Positions 7,118 to 13,571 of a stretch of DNA of 13,571 nt are shown piece after piece. Both the position numbers and the translations under genes were made by a program. Source of the DNA: Oscillospiraceae bacterium (lineage in GTDB: Bacteria; Bacillota; Clostridia; Oscillospirales; Oscillospiraceae); assembly GCA_016287555.1 (NCBI GenBank), contig JAEFAK010000028.1:1-13571 (forward strand), read 5' to 3'. Below the pieces are notes generated by a model that saw nothing but the letters and a program-made list of their open reading frames with translations, was not told where the DNA came from and ran no database searches. Position 1 is the stretch's first letter, and every line of letters begins with the position of its first letter.

Positions 7118-8419
7118 GTGGCTTCAAGGATAGTCGCAGTCGACCGTGGCAGCCCCGCCGCCCGCGCGAGGCTCAGGCCGGGCATGCTGCTGGAAAAGAT
7201 CAACGGCCACGAGATAAGGGATGTCCTCGACTACCGGTACTGGTCCGAGGAACCGAAGCTCCTTCTCGAGCTGCGCGACGAGCGCGGCCGGGCAATAAAA
7301 AAGCGTGTAAAAAAGCCCGAGGGGATCCCGCTCGGGCTGGATTTCGAGACGTATCTCATGGATGCGCAGCGTTCCTGCGCCAACAGATGCGTCTTCTGCT
7401 TTATCGACCAGCTCCCCAAGGGGATGCGGCCGACTCTCTACTATAAGGACGACGACGCGCGCCTGTCGTTCCTTCAGGGCAACTACATCACCCTGACCAA
7501 TCTCTCCGGGCGCGAGATAGACAGGATATGCGCGCTGCGCATCTCTCCGCTGAACGTATCCGTGCACGCGTCCGACCCGGACGTGCGGCGCGCGATGCTG
7601 CGCAATCCTTCCGCCGGGCGCTGCATGGAGCTCATGCGCCTCCTCGCGGAGCACGATATCGAGATGAACTGCCAGATAGTCCTCTGCCCCGGCATGAACG
7701 ACGGCGAGGTACTGACGAAAACGCTGGAGGACCTCTCCGCGCTCTGCCCGCAGGTGCACAGCGTCTCGATTGTCCCGGTCGGCATAACGCGCTACCGCGA
7801 AGGGCTGCCCGACCTCTCCCCCGTCACGCGCGAGGGCGCGGCGGACGCGATAGACCGCGTGGAAAAGGCTGCTGAGGCCAACCTTGAAAGGTTCGGCAGC
7901 CGCGTTCTGTACTGCTCGGACGAACTGTATCTGCGCGCGGGGCTGGAGCTTCCGCCCATAGAATACTATGAGGATTTCCCGCAGTTTGAAAACGGCGTCG
8001 GGATGCTCCGCTCGCTCTACGAAGAATACTCCGGGGCGCTCTCCGGACTTACGGGAGAGGAACGTGCCCGCGTCTCCGTCGCGACGGGGACGGCGGCGGC
8101 GCCTCTTTTTGAAAATATTTCACAAATAACGAAAAAAACGTGCTATAATGTCGATATAAAGGTCTTCCCCGTCATAAACCGCTTTTTCGGGGCGACAGTC
8201 GACGTCGCGGGCCTTCTCACGGGCTCTGATCTTCTCGCCGCGCTCAAGGGCGAGGATCTCGGCGAAAGGCTCCTCATCTCCGCGACCATGCTGCGCCACG
8301 GGGGCGACGTGTTTCTCGACGACGTGAGCCTTGCCGAGCTCTCGGAAGCGCTGGGAGTGCCCGTCGTTCCCGTCCGTCCCGACGGGGCCGAGCTGCTGGA
8401 CGCGGTCGTCGGCAGATAA
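7118..8419 (+). CDS. DUF512 radical-SAM protein with N-terminal PDZ-like domain
   Basis: A 433-residue protein of the DUF512 family, common in Clostridia and often beside der. Its biochemical role is unknown. Residues 3-62 resemble a PDZ domain (IVAVDRGSPAARARLRPGM). The radical-SAM cluster is C87-x3-C91-x2-C94 in CANRCVFCFIDQLP, followed by family motifs GMRPTLYYKDDDARLSFLQ (102-120) and GNYITLTNLS (121-130). The C-terminal DUF512 part has the VINRFFGATVDVAGLLTG block. The GTG start has AAAGGAGG (7103-7110) with seven bases of spacing. The stop is followed at once by a second in-frame TAA, and der starts 21 bases later. An AT-rich stretch near 8105-8160 stands out against the GC-rich gene and may hold a promoter. 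Confidence 0.88.
   Translation: MASRIVAVDRGSPAARARLRPGMLLEKINGHEIRDVLDYRYWSEEPKLLLELRDERGRAIKKRVKKPEGIPLGLDFETYLMDAQRSCANRCVFCFIDQLPKGMRPTLYYKDDDARLSFLQGNYITLTNLSGREIDRICALRISPLNVSVHASDPDVRRAMLRNPSAGRCMELMRLLAEHDIEMNCQIVLCPGMNDGEVLTKTLEDLSALCPQVHSVSIVPVGITRYREGLPDLSPVTREGAADAIDRVEKAAEANLERFGSRVLYCSDELYLRAGLELPPIEYYEDFPQFENGVGMLRSLYEEYSGALSGLTGEERARVSVATGTAAAPLFENISQITKKTCYNVDIKVFPVINRFFGATVDVAGLLTGSDLLAALKGEDLGERLLISATMLRHGGDVFLDDVSLAELSEALGVPVVPVRPDGAELLDAVVGR
8141..8149 (+). promoter_or_regulatory. Possible internal promoter upstream of der
   Basis: TGCTATAAT (8141-8149) is a perfect extended -10 element inside an unusually AT-rich stretch of the DUF512 coding region, about 290 bases before der. 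No good -35 box is present at the usual distance, so the call rests on the extended -10 alone. It could supply der and plsY with transcription not reduced by the rpmF hairpin. Confidence 0.35.
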
Positions 8420-8440
8420 TAACGAAAGGAGGCGTCGGCT

Positions 8441-9769
8441 TTGCCGAAGCCAGTCATAGCCATCGTCGGCAGGCCAAACGTCGGCAAGTCGATGCTTTTC
8501 AATAAAATAGCCGGGCGGCGCCTCTCCATCGTCGAGGACACGCCGGGCGTCACGCGCGACAGGCTCTACGCCGATTCCGACTGGGCCGGGCGCGAATTCA
8601 CCATGATAGACACCGGCGGCATAGAGCCCAAGGCGGACAGCGAGATGCTCGCCTTCATGCGCACGCAGGCCGAGATTGCCATCGACACGGCCGACGTCAT
8701 CGTTTTCGTCACCGACGGGCGCACGGGCGTCACCGCGGCCGATCAGGAGGTCGCGAACATGCTGCTCCGCTCCCGCAAGCCCGTCGTGCTCGCGGTCAAC
8801 AAGCTCGACACGCCTGCAGCCGTCATTCCGGAGCTTTACGAATTTTATTCCCTCGGCCTCGGCGATCCCATCGCCGTCTCCGCCCTGCACGGGCACGGGA
8901 CGGGCGACCTTCTGCAGGAGTGCGTGGCGCATTTCCCGCCCGCCGAGGAATGCGAGGACGACGAGGAGACCGTCAAGGTCGCCATCATGGGCAAGCCGAA
9001 CGTCGGCAAGTCCTCCCTCGTCAACAGGATACTCGGCGAGCAGCGCGTCATCGTCTCCGATATGGCGGGGACGACGCGCGACGCGGTCGACAGTCTTTTT
9101 GAAAACGAGCAGGGCCGCTTCATGTTCATCGACACGGCCGGCATTCGCAAGAAGAGCCGCGTAGACGACAGGATAGAGAAATTCTCCGTCATGCGCGCGG
9201 AGATGGCCGTCGAGCGCGCGGACGTCTGCCTCATAATGATAGACGCGCGCGACGGCGTGACCGAGCAGGATACCAAGGTCGCGGGGCTCGTGCACGAGGC
9301 GGGCAAGGCCTCCGTCATCGTCGTCAACAAATGGGACCTCGTCGACAAGGACACGCACACGATGGATAAGCTCCGAAAGGACGTCATGCGCGACCTCTCC
9401 TTCATGAGCTATGCGCCGATCGTTTTCATCTCCGCCTTGACCGGGCAGCGCGTCGACAGGCTCTTTGAGCTCATCAAATACGTCAACGACCAGGCCGCCA
9501 CGCGCATTTCCACGGGCATGCTCAACAACGTCCTCGCGGACGCGACGGCCCGCGTCCAGCCTCCGACGGACAGAGGCCGCAGGCTGAAGATATACTACAT
9601 GACCCAGACGGGCGTGCGTCCGCCGAACTTCGTCGTCTTCGTCAACAGCGCGGAGCTGTTCCATTTTTCATACCGCAGATATCTCGAAAACCAGATCCGT
9701 TCGGTTTTCGGCCTGGAGGGCACTCCAATTCGCATGGTCGTGCGGCAAAAAGGCGACAAAGAGCCTTGA
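8441..9769 (+). CDS. der: Ribosome-associated GTPase Der (EngA)
   Basis: Essential double-domain GTPase for late assembly of the 50S subunit; 442 residues, normal length. The first G domain shows GRPNVGKS (10-17), DTGG (57-60) and NKLD (120-123). The second shows GKPNVGKSS (184-192), DTAG (231-234) and NKWD (296-299). The C-terminal KH-like domain (about 355-437) contains PPNFVVFVN and the RYLENQIR motif. It starts at TTG 8441, not ATG: AAAGGAGG lies at 8425-8432 with eight bases of spacing, and the protein begins MPKPVIAIVG as expected for the family. It sits between the DUF512 gene and plsY, a frequent clostridial order. Confidence 0.97.
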   Translation: MPKPVIAIVGRPNVGKSMLFNKIAGRRLSIVEDTPGVTRDRLYADSDWAGREFTMIDTGGIEPKADSEMLAFMRTQAEIAIDTADVIVFVTDGRTGVTAADQEVANMLLRSRKPVVLAVNKLDTPAAVIPELYEFYSLGLGDPIAVSALHGHGTGDLLQECVAHFPPAEECEDDEETVKVAIMGKPNVGKSSLVNRILGEQRVIVSDMAGTTRDAVDSLFENEQGRFMFIDTAGIRKKSRVDDRIEKFSVMRAEMAVERADVCLIMIDARDGVTEQDTKVAGLVHEAGKASVIVVNKWDLVDKDTHTMDKLRKDVMRDLSFMSYAPIVFISALTGQRVDRLFELIKYVNDQAATRISTGMLNNVLADATARVQPPTDRGRRLKIYYMTQTGVRPPNFVVFVNSAELFHFSYRRYLENQIRSVFGLEGTPIRMVVRQKGDKEP

Positions 9770-9796
9770 CCGCGCCGATTTTGAGGAGGGTTTAAT

Positions 9797-10429
9797 ATGG
9801 TAGCAGTGCTTTTCATCGTCGCGATAGTCGCATACCTGCTCGGCGGGGTAAACGGCGCGATAATCGCCTCGAAGTACATCTTCAAAAAGGATATCCGCAA
9901 CTACGGCAGCGGCAACGCCGGACTGACGAACTTCTACCGCATCTTCGGGGCCAAGGGCGTCGCGCTCGTGCTGCTCATCGATATAGGCAAGACGGTCATA
10001 GGCATTCTTTTCGGCTGGCTGATGCTCCGCATCTACGGGTTTTCCATGGTCGGAAAGCTCTTCGCCGGCTTCTTCCTGACGCTCGGGCACGTCTTCCCCG
10101 TCTACTACGGGTTCAAGGGAGGCAAGGGCGTCCTCTGCTGCGGCGTGATCGTTCTCGCGGTCGATCCGGTCGTCGGCCTGATCTGCTGGATAGTCTTCGC
10201 GATAGTCGCTCTGCTGACGCGCTACATCTCGCTCGGCTCCATCGCCGCGGCCGTCGCCTTCCCGATCGGCATCGCCGCCTTCGGCGGCTGGTGGCTGCAG
10301 GTCCTGCTCGCCATTTTCTGCGCGGTCCTGCTCATCATCATGCACAGGCACAACATCATCCGCCTCATCCTCGGCAAGGAATCCAAGTTCAGCTTCGAGG
10401 GCAAAAAATCAAAGACGGAGAGCAAGTAG
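9797..10429 (+). CDS. plsY: Acyl-phosphate:glycerol-3-phosphate acyltransferase PlsY
   Basis: Integral membrane enzyme that transfers the acyl group from acyl-phosphate to glycerol-3-phosphate, forming lysophosphatidate, the first step of phospholipid synthesis. The 210 residues contain the conserved motifs GSGNAGLTNFYR (37-48) and GHVFPVYYGFKGGKGV (97-112), and the late HRHNIIRLILGKE (183-195). Hydrophobic segments fit a multi-span membrane protein (about 1-25, 53-79, 84-102, 112-140, 147-182). The motif 1 usually reads GSGNPGATN; here the proline is alanine. GAGGAGGG (9783-9790) precedes the ATG by six bases. It is the last gene of the plus-strand run and ends at a bidirectional terminator. 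plsX is not nearby. Confidence 0.93.
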   Translation: MVAVLFIVAIVAYLLGGVNGAIIASKYIFKKDIRNYGSGNAGLTNFYRIFGAKGVALVLLIDIGKTVIGILFGWLMLRIYGFSMVGKLFAGFFLTLGHVFPVYYGFKGGKGVLCCGVIVLAVDPVVGLICWIVFAIVALLTRYISLGSIAAAVAFPIGIAAFGGWWLQVLLAIFCAVLLIIMHRHNIIRLILGKESKFSFEGKKSKTESK

Positions 10430-10451
10430 CTCCCCGTCCGGAAGAAACAGA

Positions 10452-10476
10452 AAAAGCCCGCAGATCGCGGGCTTTT
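10452..10476. terminator. Bidirectional terminator between plsY and rpmB
   Basis: A 6-bp GC stem (GCCCGC at 10456-10461, GCGGGC at 10467-10472) with a five-base loop is flanked by A's on one side and T's on the other (10452-10455 and 10473-10476). The plus strand therefore has a T4 tail for plsY. The minus strand has a T5 tail for rpmB. It is a classic intrinsic terminator serving two convergent genes. Confidence 0.88.
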
Positions 10477-10501
10477 CGCGCAATATGAACTTGAGGCGCG
10501 C

Positions 10502-10690
10502 TCAGACGGCACGGGTAACCTTGCCGCTGCGCAGGCACCTTGTGCAGGCATAGACATGCTTCGGGGTACCGTCGACCATCGCCTTGACCCTCTTTACATT
10601 GGGCTTCCAGGTCCTGTTGGAACGTCTGTGGGAATGGCTGACCTTGATCCCGAAAACAACGCTCTTATCGCAGAATTCACACTTCGCCAT
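10502..10690 (-). CDS. rpmB: 50S ribosomal protein L28
   Basis: A 62-residue L28 of the large subunit. It has the typical start MAKCEFCDKS, the SHSHRRSNRTWKPNVKRV block (18-35) and C4-x2-C7 with C49-x2-C52, so it is the zinc-binding form. The start at 10690 has GGGAGG seven bases upstream. The frame stays open for several hundred bases further upstream only because it is antisense to the pseudouridine synthase gene. It is a single-gene unit with its own promoter and a leader hairpin. Confidence 0.97.
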   Translation of the reverse strand: MAKCEFCDKSVVFGIKVSHSHRRSNRTWKPNVKRVKAMVDGTPKHVYACTRCLRSGKVTRAV

Positions 10691-10721
10691 CGTCGCACCT
10701 CCCTGACTGTGCAATGATTTT

Positions 10722-10737
10722 CGCGGCCTCTGCCGCG
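10722..10737 (-). promoter_or_regulatory. Hairpin at the 5' end of the rpmB leader
   Basis: A perfect 6-bp GC stem (CGCGGC with GCCGCG) closes a four-base loop and begins about five bases after the predicted transcript start near 10742. The leader is about 52 bases long. Such a 5' hairpin could protect the mRNA end or act as a binding site for feedback control. No function is shown. Confidence 0.45.
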
Positions 10738-10744
10738 ACAGCCT

Positions 10745-10753
10745 TGTTATAAT
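10745..10753 (+). promoter_or_regulatory. Plus-strand extended -10 overlapping the rpmB -10, for the pseudouridine synthase gene
   Basis: TGTTATAAT (10745-10753) is a perfect extended -10 read on the plus strand, offset by one base from the rpmB -10 on the other strand. No convincing -35 box lies 17 bases upstream. The predicted start near 10760 would give a leader of about 54 bases for the gene at 10814. Divergent transcription from such symmetric sites is documented in bacteria. Confidence 0.55.
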
Positions 10754-10777
10754 AGCAGATGTAAACGCGGATTGCAA
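10749..10777 (-). promoter_or_regulatory. Promoter of rpmB (extended -10)
   Basis: On the minus strand TTGCAA (10772-10777) and TATTAT (10749-10754) are 17 bases apart, and TG plus one base precedes the -10. It uses the same two hexamers and spacing as the hprK promoter. Predicted start is near 10742. Confidence 0.75.
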
Positions 10778-10813
10778 GAAAAATTTTTCATTTTTGCGGA
10801 GAAATCGATTTTT

Positions 10814-11785
10814 ATGAAAGAGATCACCGTCGGAAAAAACGATTCCGGGCAGCGGCTGGACCGTTTTCTTGAAAAAGCGATCCCCCTGCTCCCCAATTCT
10901 CTGATGCAGAAATATATAAGACTCAAGCGCGTCAAGCTCAACGGGAAGGGCGCGCAGAGGGACGTGCGCCTCAGTGAGGGCGACGTTCTCTCGCTTTATA
11001 TCAACGACGAGTTTTTCGACGCTCCGACCCGCGAGAACGCATATCTGCGCATCGTCACGCCGCGCGTCAGCGTCGTCTATGAGGATGAGAACGTGCTGCT
11101 CGCCGACAAGGCCCCCGGCGTCCTCTGCCACGGCGACGGAGGCGACGAGGCCGCCACGCTCATCGCCAACATCCAGGCTTATCTCTATCAGAAGGGCGAA
11201 TGGAAGCCGAGGGAGGAAAACTCCTTCGCTCCCGCGCTCGTAAACCGCATAGACCGCAATACCGGCGGCATCGTCATCGCCGCCAAAAACGCCGCGGCCG
11301 GGCGCATCCTCAGCGAGAAGCTCCGCGACCGCGAGCTCGACAAGCGCTACCTCTGCATAGTTCACGGTCAGATGAGCCCCCGCGAGGGCACGCTGCGCGG
11401 CTATATCTTCAAGGACGCGAAGGAAAAGCGCGTCTACGTCCGGCAAAACGCCGAAAAGGGCGCGCGCACGGCCGTCACGGACTACCGCACGCTCGCCGTT
11501 AAAAACGGGCTCAGCCTGCTCGAATGCCGCCTGCACACGGGCAGGACGCATCAGATAAGGGCCATGCTCGCCTCGGCGGGCCATCCCCTTCTCGGCGACG
11601 GGAAATACGGCAGACTGCAGGACTTCGACAACCGCGGCGAGAAATATCAGGCGCTCTGCTCATACCGCCTCGCTTTCGACTTTACGACGCCCGCCGGGGA
11701 GCTGGAATACCTGAAGGGGCGCGAATTCGTCCTTGAAAGCGTCTCCTTTGCCGACAAATACTTTCCCGGCGTAAAATATAATTGA
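10814..11785 (+). CDS. RluA-family 23S rRNA (or tRNA) pseudouridine synthase
   Basis: A 323-residue RluC/RluD-type enzyme that isomerises uridine to pseudouridine in structured RNA. The N-terminal S4 RNA-binding domain covers about 12-66 (GQRLDRFLEKA, IRLKRVKLNG, LSEGDVL). The catalytic motif is NRIDRNTGG, with catalytic aspartate D147; the family usually has HRLDxxTSG. Further signatures are GRTHQIRAMLASAGHPLLGD (243-262) and KYGR. I start at the ATG at 10814, with GGAG at 10798-10801, a rather long 12-base spacing. A TTG at 10772 would add 14 residues but lies in the -35 box of rpmB and lacks a site. The exact RNA target cannot be told from sequence alone. The stop codon overlaps the -35 box of the next promoter. 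Confidence 0.9.
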   Translation: MKEITVGKNDSGQRLDRFLEKAIPLLPNSLMQKYIRLKRVKLNGKGAQRDVRLSEGDVLSLYINDEFFDAPTRENAYLRIVTPRVSVVYEDENVLLADKAPGVLCHGDGGDEAATLIANIQAYLYQKGEWKPREENSFAPALVNRIDRNTGGIVIAAKNAAAGRILSEKLRDRELDKRYLCIVHGQMSPREGTLRGYIFKDAKEKRVYVRQNAEKGARTAVTDYRTLAVKNGLSLLECRLHTGRTHQIRAMLASAGHPLLGDGKYGRLQDFDNRGEKYQALCSYRLAFDFTTPAGELEYLKGREFVLESVSFADKYFPGVKYN

Positions 11786-11810
11786 CAAAGACCGACAAAC
11801 AATATATTAT
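11782..11810 (+). promoter_or_regulatory. Promoter of the ABC-transporter gene
   Basis: TTGACA (11782-11787), whose TGA is also the stop codon of the preceding gene, is followed by TATTAT (11805-11810) after 17 bases. A second TATAAT at 11824-11829 has no matching -35. The 88-base gap is strongly AT-rich compared with its surroundings. No terminator hairpin is visible for the preceding gene. Confidence 0.7.
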
Positions 11811-11873
11811 CAGTTTTACTATATATAATCGTATTTTGCGATCTCCAAACTAATCCGGAATGGGGGAGGATAA

Positions 11874-13571
11874 ATGTCCAAGGAGCTCATTCGCCTCGTT
11901 GATTGTTGCATGGCGTATGACGGCGAGCAGGTTCTTAATAACCTGAATCTTTATATTAACGACTCTGAATTCCTCACGCTGCTCGGGCCGAGCGGATGCG
12001 GCAAGACAACAACCCTGCGCATTATTGGCGGGTTTGAAAAGCCGACTTCCGGGACGGTCCTGTTCAATGGCGTGAGGATTAATGATGTTCCCCCTCATAA
12101 ACGGCATATAAACACCGTTTTCCAGCGCTACGCCCTCTTTCCTCATCTCGACGTTTACGACAACATCGCCTTCGGCCTGCGCATAAGAAAGCTCTCCGAG
12201 ACGGAGATATCCGAGCGAGTCGGAGAGATGCTCAGGATCATCGGTCTGGTCGGCTTCGAGGAGCGCAAGGTCAGCTCCCTCTCCGGCGGTCAGATGCAGC
12301 GCGTGGCGATAGCGCGCGCCCTCGTCAACGATCCCGAAATACTGCTCGCGGACGAACCGACCGGCGCTCTCGATACCGAGACGAGCGTTTCCGTAATGGA
12401 GCTTTTGAAAAACGTAGCGAAGGATCATCTCGTCGTCATGGTCACGCATAACCCGGAGCTCGCCGAAAAGTACGCTACGAGAACGGTCAATCTGCGCGAC
12501 GGCAAGATAGTCGGCGATACAGATCCGTACGATCCGGGCGAGCAGGCCGAGCCGCCGCGCCACGAGAACATGGGAAAGGCTTCGATGTCGTTTTTCACCG
12601 CGCTCGCGCTCAGCTTCAGAAACCTGCTTACCAAGAAAGGCAGAACGGTCCTTACCGCCTTCGCCGGTTCTATCGGCATAATCGGCATCGCGCTGATACT
12701 CTCGCTTTCAAACGGCGTGAACAACTATATCACCGATATTCAGAAAAGCACGATGTCGTCGTACCCGATAACGATAGACAAACAGACGATAGACATAAAC
12801 GGCGTGATGTCTTCGAGTGCGAAAGCCGCGGAAGAAAACAAGCACGATAACGACGCCGTTTATTCAAACGGAACGATGCTCAAAGCCGCTTCGGCGCTCA
12901 CGTCGAGCGTGACGGAGAACGATCTGAGATCGTTTAAAAAATATCTCGACGACAAAACGAGCCCGATACACGAGTTCGTCGGAGAAAACGGCATCGTTTA
13001 CGGCTACGACGTCTCTTTCGGCGTCTACGCATACGAGCCGGACGGTTCGATAGTCAACACCTCCGACAGCTCGGGCGGCGGTTCTTCCTATATGATATCG
13101 AGCAGCATGATGCCCTCGACGTATTCTCAGCTCCTGCCGTCGACCGACGGATACGTCGGCAGCGCGATAAAGTCGTCGTTTGACATAGTCGGCTCGTGGC
13201 CTTCTTCTTACGACGAGATCGTGCTGTTCCTTGACGAAAACAACGAGATACAGTACAGAACGCTGTACCGCCTCGGCTTTATAGCCGAATCGGAATACAA
13301 GGAAATATTCTCGAAGATACAAAAGGGCGAAGCGGTCGACGTGCCTCAGCACAGATTTTCTTACGAAGAGATAATGAACAAAGAATTCTATCTCATCACC
13401 GCCGCCGGCCGTTACGTCAAGGCGGAAGACGGCACGTTTTACCGTCCTGACCGCATAACCGAAGATTTCAAAGCCCTGCTGGATTCCGCGCTGAAACTGA
13501 AAAGAGTCGGCATCGCCAGACCGAACGGTTCGACTACCGGCGTATCGGTCACATCGACCGTCGGTTACACG
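11874..13571 (+). CDS. ABC transporter, PotA-like N-terminus joined to MacB-type ATPase/FtsX permease (partial, chimeric)
   Basis: The frame is open for 566 codons with no stop and leaves the window, so the C-terminus is missing. GGGGGAGG (11862-11869) precedes the ATG by four bases. Walker A is GPSGCGKT (38-45), Q-loop Q84, signature LSGGQ (136-140), Walker B ILLADEP (156-162) and H-loop H192, a complete set. Residues 1-135 read like PotA, the polyamine importer ATPase (RRIIGGFE-type segment at 49-55, INTVFQRYALFPHLDVYDNIAFGL at 79-102). From about 137 on, the text is MacB-type (QMQRVAIARALVNDPEILLADEPTGALDTE, MVTHNPELAEKYATR), and PotA's TOBE domain is absent. A permease follows: cytoplasmic linker, one membrane helix at about 261-281, then a serine-rich extracytoplasmic domain as in FtsX-like exporters. 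Codon use also changes in the second part. It may be a natural fusion or a contig misjoin, so the function of the whole is uncertain. Confidence 0.8.
   Translation, partial: MSKELIRLVDCCMAYDGEQVLNNLNLYINDSEFLTLLGPSGCGKTTTLRIIGGFEKPTSGTVLFNGVRINDVPPHKRHINTVFQRYALFPHLDVYDNIAFGLRIRKLSETEISERVGEMLRIIGLVGFEERKVSSLSGGQMQRVAIARALVNDPEILLADEPTGALDTETSVSVMELLKNVAKDHLVVMVTHNPELAEKYATRTVNLRDGKIVGDTDPYDPGEQAEPPRHENMGKASMSFFTALALSFRNLLTKKGRTVLTAFAGSIGIIGIALILSLSNGVNNYITDIQKSTMSSYPITIDKQTIDINGVMSSSAKAAEENKHDNDAVYSNGTMLKAASALTSSVTENDLRSFKKYLDDKTSPIHEFVGENGIVYGYDVSFGVYAYEPDGSIVNTSDSSGGGSSYMISSSMMPSTYSQLLPSTDGYVGSAIKSSFDIVGSWPSSYDEIVLFLDENNEIQYRTLYRLGFIAESEYKEIFSKIQKGEAVDVPQHRFSYEEIMNKEFYLITAAGRYVKAEDGTFYRPDRITEDFKALLDSALKLKRVGIARPNGSTTGVSVTSTVGYT
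12279..12374 (+). other. Suspected junction of two ABC-transporter genes
   Basis: This stretch encodes the ABC signature through the D-loop (residues 136-167), the part most alike in PotA-type and MacB-type ATPases. Text upstream matches the first family and text downstream the second. The crossover, biological or in assembly, must lie in or next to it. The exact base cannot be fixed by eye. Confidence 0.6.

Noticed and set aside
8120..9664. A 514-codon open frame on the minus strand across der
   Set aside because: It is antisense to a clearly functional der, has no ribosome binding site and its protein is Arg/Asp/Val-rich with no recognisable motif. GC-rich codon bias opens such frames.
10502..11584. 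rpmB read as a 360-residue protein
   Set aside because: The upstream extension is antisense to the pseudouridine synthase; L28 is 62 residues, with its own ribosome binding site at the ATG at 10690.
11824..11829. TATAAT as a second promoter for the ABC gene
   Set aside because: No -35 box at a workable distance and no extended -10; the region is simply AT-rich.
11850..13352. Minus-strand frames across the ABC-transporter gene
   Set aside because: They are shadows; the plus frame has intact ABC motifs and a ribosome binding site.
1..13571. tRNA, rRNA, CRISPR repeats, insertion sequences, riboswitches or phage genes
   Set aside because: I looked for them and saw no cloverleaf, spaced repeats, transposase motifs or known aptamer cores.

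Overview
This window comes from a GC-rich member of the Bacillota, most likely class Clostridia and plausibly an Oscillospirales-type anaerobe. That placement is an inference. It rests on a HprK/RapZ/WhiA cluster, a DUF512 radical-SAM protein next to der, zinc-ribbon forms of L28 and L32, a butyrate-type CoA-transferase, strong AAAGGAGG-like ribosome binding sites and consensus sigma-A promoters. Most of the window is ordinary housekeeping DNA, densely packed, with no intergenic gap longer than about 150 bases. I see no tRNA, rRNA, CRISPR array, phage gene or insertion sequence.

Layout. (1) Positions 1-1064, plus: a membrane-anchored 3D-domain cell-wall protein whose true start may lie before the window. 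It is followed by a hairpin shared with the convergent next gene. (2) Positions 1135-6171, minus: hprK, murB, rapZ and whiA form a tightly packed operon read from a promoter near 6200-6228. Downstream of it lies a CoA-transferase gene with its own extended -10 promoter. yvcK, which usually sits between rapZ and whiA, is absent. (3) Positions 6263-10429, plus: a perfect TTGACA-17-TATAAT promoter drives a DUF177 gene and rpmF. A hairpin follows, then a DUF512 radical-SAM gene, der and plsY, ending at a bidirectional terminator. (4) Positions 10502-11785: rpmB (minus) and an RluA-family pseudouridine synthase (plus) diverge from a symmetric extended -10 element that reads as a promoter on both strands. 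(5) Positions 11782-13571, plus: a new promoter, then an ABC-transporter reading frame open to the end of the window.

How the genes relate. hprK, rapZ, murB and whiA link carbon status, cell-wall precursor synthesis and growth/division control. DUF177, L32, L28, Der and the pseudouridine synthase all serve ribosome assembly. PlsY serves phospholipid synthesis. The CoA-transferase fits a fermentative, butyrate-type metabolism.

The one striking anomaly is the last reading frame. Its first ~135 residues read as a PotA-type (polyamine importer) ATPase. From the ABC signature onward it reads as a MacB-type ATPase fused to an FtsX-like permease. The switch falls in a stretch conserved in both families, and synonymous codon choice changes in the second part (serine TCC to TCG, glutamate GAG towards GAA). 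Either this is a real chimeric transporter or the contig is misjoined there. I consider misassembly at least as likely as a natural fusion. I found no convincing evidence of a new multi-gene system.
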